Source: a virus. Taken from it: a stretch of DNA of 33,205 bases. The notes under the pieces were generated by a model that worked only from the letters and a program-made list of their open reading frames with translations, did not search any database and was not told the DNA's origin. Each line of letters begins with the position of its first letter. The stretch's first letter is position 1. The DNA is taken from the IMG/VR virus record IMGVR_UViG_3300047387_000077, positions 1 to 33,205 of that record. One strand, written 5' to 3'. The position numbers and the translations under genes are program-made. Positions 29,733-33,205 of this stretch are shown here, one piece after another.

Positions 29733-32700
29733 TTATGGGGTGTTTGTTTGGAATGTTGGGCCGTTGATTAGTGTGCCGTTATAACTGTTCGCTGAATTAT
29801 CAGTGACTGTTGAACCGGTTCCGCTGTCGTTGTCTCCCATACGCCACCAAGCAACCAGAGTTGATAAGTTATCATAGCCGTTTGTGTTTACGTTTAGGTT
29901 AACTGGGCGACCTCCGTTGTAAATGGCAGTCACATCTGTCGCACTTAGTTCTGAGTTCCAAATCGCGACCTCATCGATGTTGCCGTTGAAGAATCTTTGA
30001 GCCGCATTAGCACGTCTTCCGATTGTAGCCGATGAGAAACTTGTCCCAGCAGAATAGGCGTTGCTTGTCGTTGTCTCTAGAACACCATCAACATAAATCT
30101 TTTGTGTAGAAGCCGTGACAACCACGACTGCCTGATGCCAATTACCATCGTTAACGGTTGATGTTCCATATTGGTCGTCGTCCGTGAAATCAGACCAACC
30201 GACCTTGTTAGTAACTACCGATAAAACACTATCATCATTGCCACCACCACTTGAAAGATAGCTTATTAATGTTCCTTCACTGCCAGGGCCGCCGTAGGAT
30301 GCTGTTGTTTTAAACCAAGCTGAGAGCGTGTGAGTGTTACCAAGCACCGGAAGAGTCATTGACATATAGTCATCGGTCCCGTCGAACGCAACGCTGTAGG
30401 TGTTATTCAAACTAAGGTTAACATTATTGACTATTACCTGCCAACCTTTGCCAGACAGACTGTCGATTGCGGAGTTAGTCGTGGCACTGAGTGAGCCAGT
30501 GGCTGTGTTATATTTGATGGTTATCTCTGGCCCGGTTGAAGGAGCCGATTGACCGCTGGTATTAATTGAAACCAGAATGTTCTCCACGCTTGCCGAACTA
30601 AGTGCGTTGTTGTCGAGCCATGTGTTGAGGAAACAATAATCTTGCGGAGTCCCCATAGTGTCGAATGCGTTAGCTGGGAAATCGACAAGAGACTGACAAT
30701 TTTGGAATGCTGTCTGGAAATCATCGCCCTTACTCAAATTTAAGTTTGAAGGCAGTGTGGTGAGAGCCGTGCAATTTTTGAATGCGCTGGTAAAATCAAC
30801 CGAACTTGCCGAAGTTCCTAACAATGTCCCATCCTCAATGGTTGTTATGCCCGAGCCGCTCCACGTAAACCTAAATACTGTCACGTTTGGAGCTTCGAGT
30901 TTTCCGAAATTGGTTAGTGAACTACACCCCATCCAAGTTGAGTTGAGACTGGTTGCGCTCGGAAGCTGCATTGAAGGGAAGGTCGTTAGCGCACTACAAT
31001 AATACCAACATAAATCAAAAGAAGAACCGTTTGAGAAATCACATTGCCCAAATTCTTGAAGCGATGTTGCCTGAAAGAACGATTGGTTGAAATTGGTGCC
31101 AGTGCTCAAATCCAACGCAGGGAAACTCGTGAGTCCACTACCTCGCCATGCGTCTATAAATCCGACTCCTGTTTTATTAGTGCCGAGTTTAATATCAGAA
31201 GGGAACGATGTCAGCTCATGGCAATCCCTCCAAGCTCCATTAAAGAATTTCCCGTTTCCAAGGTCTAAAGCAGGAAAAGAACTTAGTGTAGTATCACGCC
31301 ATGTATCAGTAAACTGAACGTCTCCCGTGGCTGCTGTTCCCATTTTTATACCATCGGGAAATGAAGTTAAAGCTGACGAAGTGAACGAATTGGCAAAGGT
31401 GGTGCCGGTGCTTAAGTCGAGCGGAGGGAAACTCGTGAGCCCACTCGACTGCCATGCGCTCGTAAAGCTAACATTTGTCGCGCTTGTTCCTAGCTTTGCG
31501 CCGCTTGGGAATGAACTTAGGGACGAGCAGTTTTGCCATGTCTGAATAAAATTATTTGAATTACTTAAATCCAAATCAGGGAAAACTTCAAGAGAATAAT
31601 TATTTAACCAACCGGCCTGAGCTGTAGTAACACTTGATGCGTCTACGTGTTTAAACTCAACAATGTCACCTCTCCCAAACCATGTGTGTGAAAAGTGGGA
31701 AACTGCGCCGTCTGCTGCGCCTCGGTCGATAAGTAACTTACGAGCGTCTTCGATGTCTTTGCCTGTTGCTGATGCTGGTAACAAGATGATTCCGTAAAGG
31801 TCTCCGATTGACCTTATGGCTCCAGCGTTACCCAAAAGATTCAACTCAGTGACCGCATCGTTATCCACGCGATACACAAAGGTTCCGAGTGACGTGCCTA
31901 CGATTTGCCAGCCAGCTTGGGTTGTCGATGGGATGTCTAGGTGGTCAGTGTTGTCGGCAAAGGTAACCTTGAATCCGTCCCCGACTGGGCTGTCGTTGCT
32001 TGTGGATTGTGTGGCAAGCTTGTCGGTGTCCCCATTGTCACTGCCAACGATACGTCCGTTCCAAGCAGACGACCCTGATGAAATCGCTCCGACTGGTGCT
32101 TTCTGTGCGTCGTAGAAGTAATATCCGTCGGTCTGATGGCGTAGGAATACAAGGTTCCGATTATTAATATAATTACGAATCTTGCTCGCGGTCGCTTCGT
32201 CTGGCACAGAGTCAACACTGAAGAGTGCTAGATATTCTAGGTCGATGGCTGTGTTTGCTAACGATGGATTTATATACGAACCAATGTTGAACTTATCGCT
32301 GGCCGTGGTGATTGTATGCGACTCAGTTTTTAGATTGGCGTTGTTTACCTTTGAGGATTGAGAACCGTTTTGAATTTTAGATTCGTGTAATATATCACCA
32401 TTACCAGCATCGAACATTGCGACATGGACAAGGCTGGCCGTGGCTAATTTGAATCGAGTGTGTAAGTCTGCCGTGCTGCCGCTCCTTATTGAAAACGCTG
32501 CCCCCGGCTCTCTGTCGTCTTCACCGCCGCTTGATGAGTTCGTCGAAAACACGCGCCCCCAAGCTTCACCACCATCACCAAGCACACTAAACGCCGCAAA
32601 CATATATCCGCCGTCGATGTTGTTTGCAAAGAGACCTTGAAGACCATCGTTAGTCCCATCGAACCGCAAGACCGGCTTCTTGATAATCGTCGCGGGGTCG

Positions 32701-33205
32701 TTGCCGGATTGATTGATTGTTACCACTTGACCAGTCGCGCATTTGAACTTGGTGTCACCGTGGCGCACGGTGGTGGCCGTGAAGTCGCAGTTGAATACCT
32801 CAGTGCCTTCGATGGATAACGTGGCTTTCTTTATGTAGCCGTTAATTCGACCGATTGAGGTTCCATATTGGCCGTTGAAAGATAGGTGTGTGAAAGTATA
32901 AGTATTATCAGAAATGTTTGCCGTGTGCGTTGCCTTAGTTACTCCATCTTGTTTAAGCGTTGCCGTGGTTCCACTTCGCTCAACAGTTAAAGTTGACGCT
33001 CCAGTTGATAAAGGAGAGGTTAAACCACTAGCTTCTGGTGCGAAATAAAAGGCATTATTGTAAATACCAAATCTATTGTTTGCGTCAGCTCCCGAAGCCA
33101 AATGGAAACTGGTGGCATCAACCAAATACACTTCAATCTCAAACACAAAGTCTTCATTTGCTGAGATGCTTGGGATGTTAACAGCCGGAGCGTTTCCAGT
33201 AACAT
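29733..33205 (-). CDS. Giant tail adhesin / receptor-binding protein: LamG-like domains plus BspA-type (DUF285) leucine-rich repeats; start outside the window
   Basis: The frame is open to the right edge, giving 1156 visible residues. The GTG at 33146 is only an internal codon, since the 19 codons before it are open and strand-like. In order: a LamG/concanavalin-like domain with RFDGTNDGLQG and a second beta-sandwich region (visible residues 1-330); a region with KDIEDARKLLIDRG (about 450-500); a run of BspA/DUF285-type repeats (about 500-860) with units such as LTSFPALDLSTGTNF; and a C-terminal LamG domain starting VAFDGTDDYMSM with NGNIDEVAIWN. Such domains bind carbohydrates or surface proteins. 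No tail-fibre gene exists at the usual T7 place after gp16, so this is the likely receptor-binding protein. A T7-type fibre anchor would be beyond the edge. Confidence 0.85.
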   Translation of the reverse strand, partial: VTGNAPAVNIPSISANEDFVFEIEVYLVDATSFHLASGADANNRFGIYNNAFYFAPEASGLTSPLSTGASTLTVERSGTTATLKQDGVTKATHTANISDNTYTFTHLSFNGQYGTSIGRINGYIKKATLSIEGTEVFNCDFTATTVRHGDTKFKCATGQVVTINQSGNDPATIIKKPVLRFDGTNDGLQGLFANNIDGGYMFAAFSVLGDGGEAWGRVFSTNSSSGGEDDREPGAAFSIRSGSTADLHTRFKLATASLVHVAMFDAGNGDILHESKIQNGSQSSKVNNANLKTESHTITTASDKFNIGSYINPSLANTAIDLEYLALFSVDSVPDEATASKIRNYINNRNLVFLRHQTDGYYFYDAQKAPVGAISSGSSAWNGRIVGSDNGDTDKLATQSTSNDSPVGDGFKVTFADNTDHLDIPSTTQAGWQIVGTSLGTFVYRVDNDAVTELNLLGNAGAIRSIGDLYGIILLPASATGKDIEDARKLLIDRGAADGAVSHFSHTWFGRGDIVEFKHVDASSVTTAQAGWLNNYSLEVFPDLDLSNSNNFIQTWQNCSSLSSFPSGAKLGTSATNVSFTSAWQSSGLTSFPPLDLSTGTTFANSFTSSALTSFPDGIKMGTAATGDVQFTDTWRDTTLSSFPALDLGNGKFFNGAWRDCHELTSFPSDIKLGTNKTGVGFIDAWRGSGLTSFPALDLSTGTNFNQSFFQATSLQEFGQCDFSNGSSFDLCWYYCSALTTFPSMQLPSATSLNSTWMGCSSLTNFGKLEAPNVTVFRFTWSGSGITTIEDGTLLGTSASSVDFTSAFKNCTALTTLPSNLNLSKGDDFQTAFQNCQSLVDFPANAFDTMGTPQDYCFLNTWLDNNALSSASVENILVSINTSGQSAPSTGPEITIKYNTATGSLSATTNSAIDSLSGKGWQVIVNNVNLSLNNTYSVAFDGTDDYMSMTLPVLGNTHTLSAWFKTTASYGGPGSEGTLISYLSSGGGNDDSVLSVVTNKVGWSDFTDDDQYGTSTVNDGNWHQAVVVVTASTQKIYVDGVLETTTSNAYSAGTSFSSATIGRRANAAQRFFNGNIDEVAIWNSELSATDVTAIYNGGRPVNLNVNTNGYDNLSTLVAWWRMGDNDSGTGSTVTDNSANSYNGTLINGPTFQTNTP
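30650..31560 (-). repeat. LRR-coding repeats in the adhesin gene
   Basis: About fifteen alternating units of roughly 22-26 codons encode the leucine-rich repeats. Some copies are close at DNA level: GGAAACTCGTGAG followed by T/C and CCAC occurs at 31121 and 31429 on the plus strand, each followed by a GCCATGCG copy. Amino-acid units follow the pattern LTSFP-(x)-(D/K)L-(x)TxxxFxxxWxxS. This could allow gain or loss of units by recombination. No reverse transcriptase or second template copy is seen in the window. Confidence 0.8.

Noticed and set aside
33144-33146. GTG at 33146 as the start of the adhesin gene
   Set aside because: The frame stays open to the window edge and the preceding 19 codons continue the domain, so the true start lies outside.
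33020-33205. Separate 61-aa minus-strand ORF at the right edge
   Set aside because: It is out of frame with the adhesin, whose own frame is open through the same bases and encodes plausible beta-strand sequence. This ORF looks like a shadow.
29733-33205. Diversity-generating retroelement target in the adhesin
   Set aside because: No reverse transcriptase and no template-repeat copy with adenine-biased differences is visible. The repeats are ordinary LRR units.
1-33205. tRNA genes, insertion sequences, integrase or lysogeny genes
   Set aside because: None could be recognised; the gene set is that of a strictly lytic T7-like phage as far as the window shows.

Overview
The window is most of a T7-like podovirus genome (Autographiviridae-type: single-subunit RNA polymerase, gp2.5-type SSB, endonuclease I, primase-helicase, T7-type portal, capsid, tail tubes, ejection proteins and terminase). 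All convincing genes lie on the minus strand, so transcription runs from high to low coordinates. The host is not identifiable. Most starts, including the capsid's, lack a Shine-Dalgarno (SD) sequence and instead follow A/C-rich leaders, which suggests a host that initiates translation largely without SD pairing. The lectin-like and leucine-rich-repeat adhesin and the gene style resemble marine or aquatic phages, but that is inference.

Layout in transcription order, right to left: 33205-29733, the visible part of a giant LamG/BspA-type LRR adhesin whose start lies outside the window; 29731-28823, three small genes; 28826-26489, portal and scaffold; 26485-25182, a lysis cassette (holin-like, overlapping spanin-like pair, Amidase_3 endolysin) and one unknown gene; 25045-23939, capsid followed by a terminator; 23869-20241, tail tubes A and B; 20251-10455, four internal virion (ejection) proteins, including a 1063-aa protein with a C-terminal glucosaminidase-like domain and an 1826-aa protein with a zinc-metallopeptidase signature; 10453-8177, small membrane protein, small terminase, HNH protein and large terminase; 8176-7200, a mostly non-coding zone with one small gene, host-type and T7-class promoters, a terminator and phased short repeats; 7199-4740, nine small early genes, among them a 205-aa protein whose motif order parallels HhH-GPD DNA glycosylases; 4739-4333, a regulatory gap with terminator, repeat arrays and a sigma70 promoter; 4332-1, a 56-aa gene, RNA polymerase, SSB, endonuclease I and the N-terminal 260 residues of primase-helicase, which runs off the left edge.

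Because the terminase end of the genome is joined directly to the early end, the window spans the expected physical-end junction of a T7-like genome (somewhere in about 7200-8176). The sequence is therefore probably a circularised or permuted assembly. The most unusual signal is a family of degenerate 10-11-bp direct repeats with a TAAG-type core. It fills all three large non-coding stretches around this junction and upstream of the RNA polymerase, and recalls the short repeats next to T7 genome ends.
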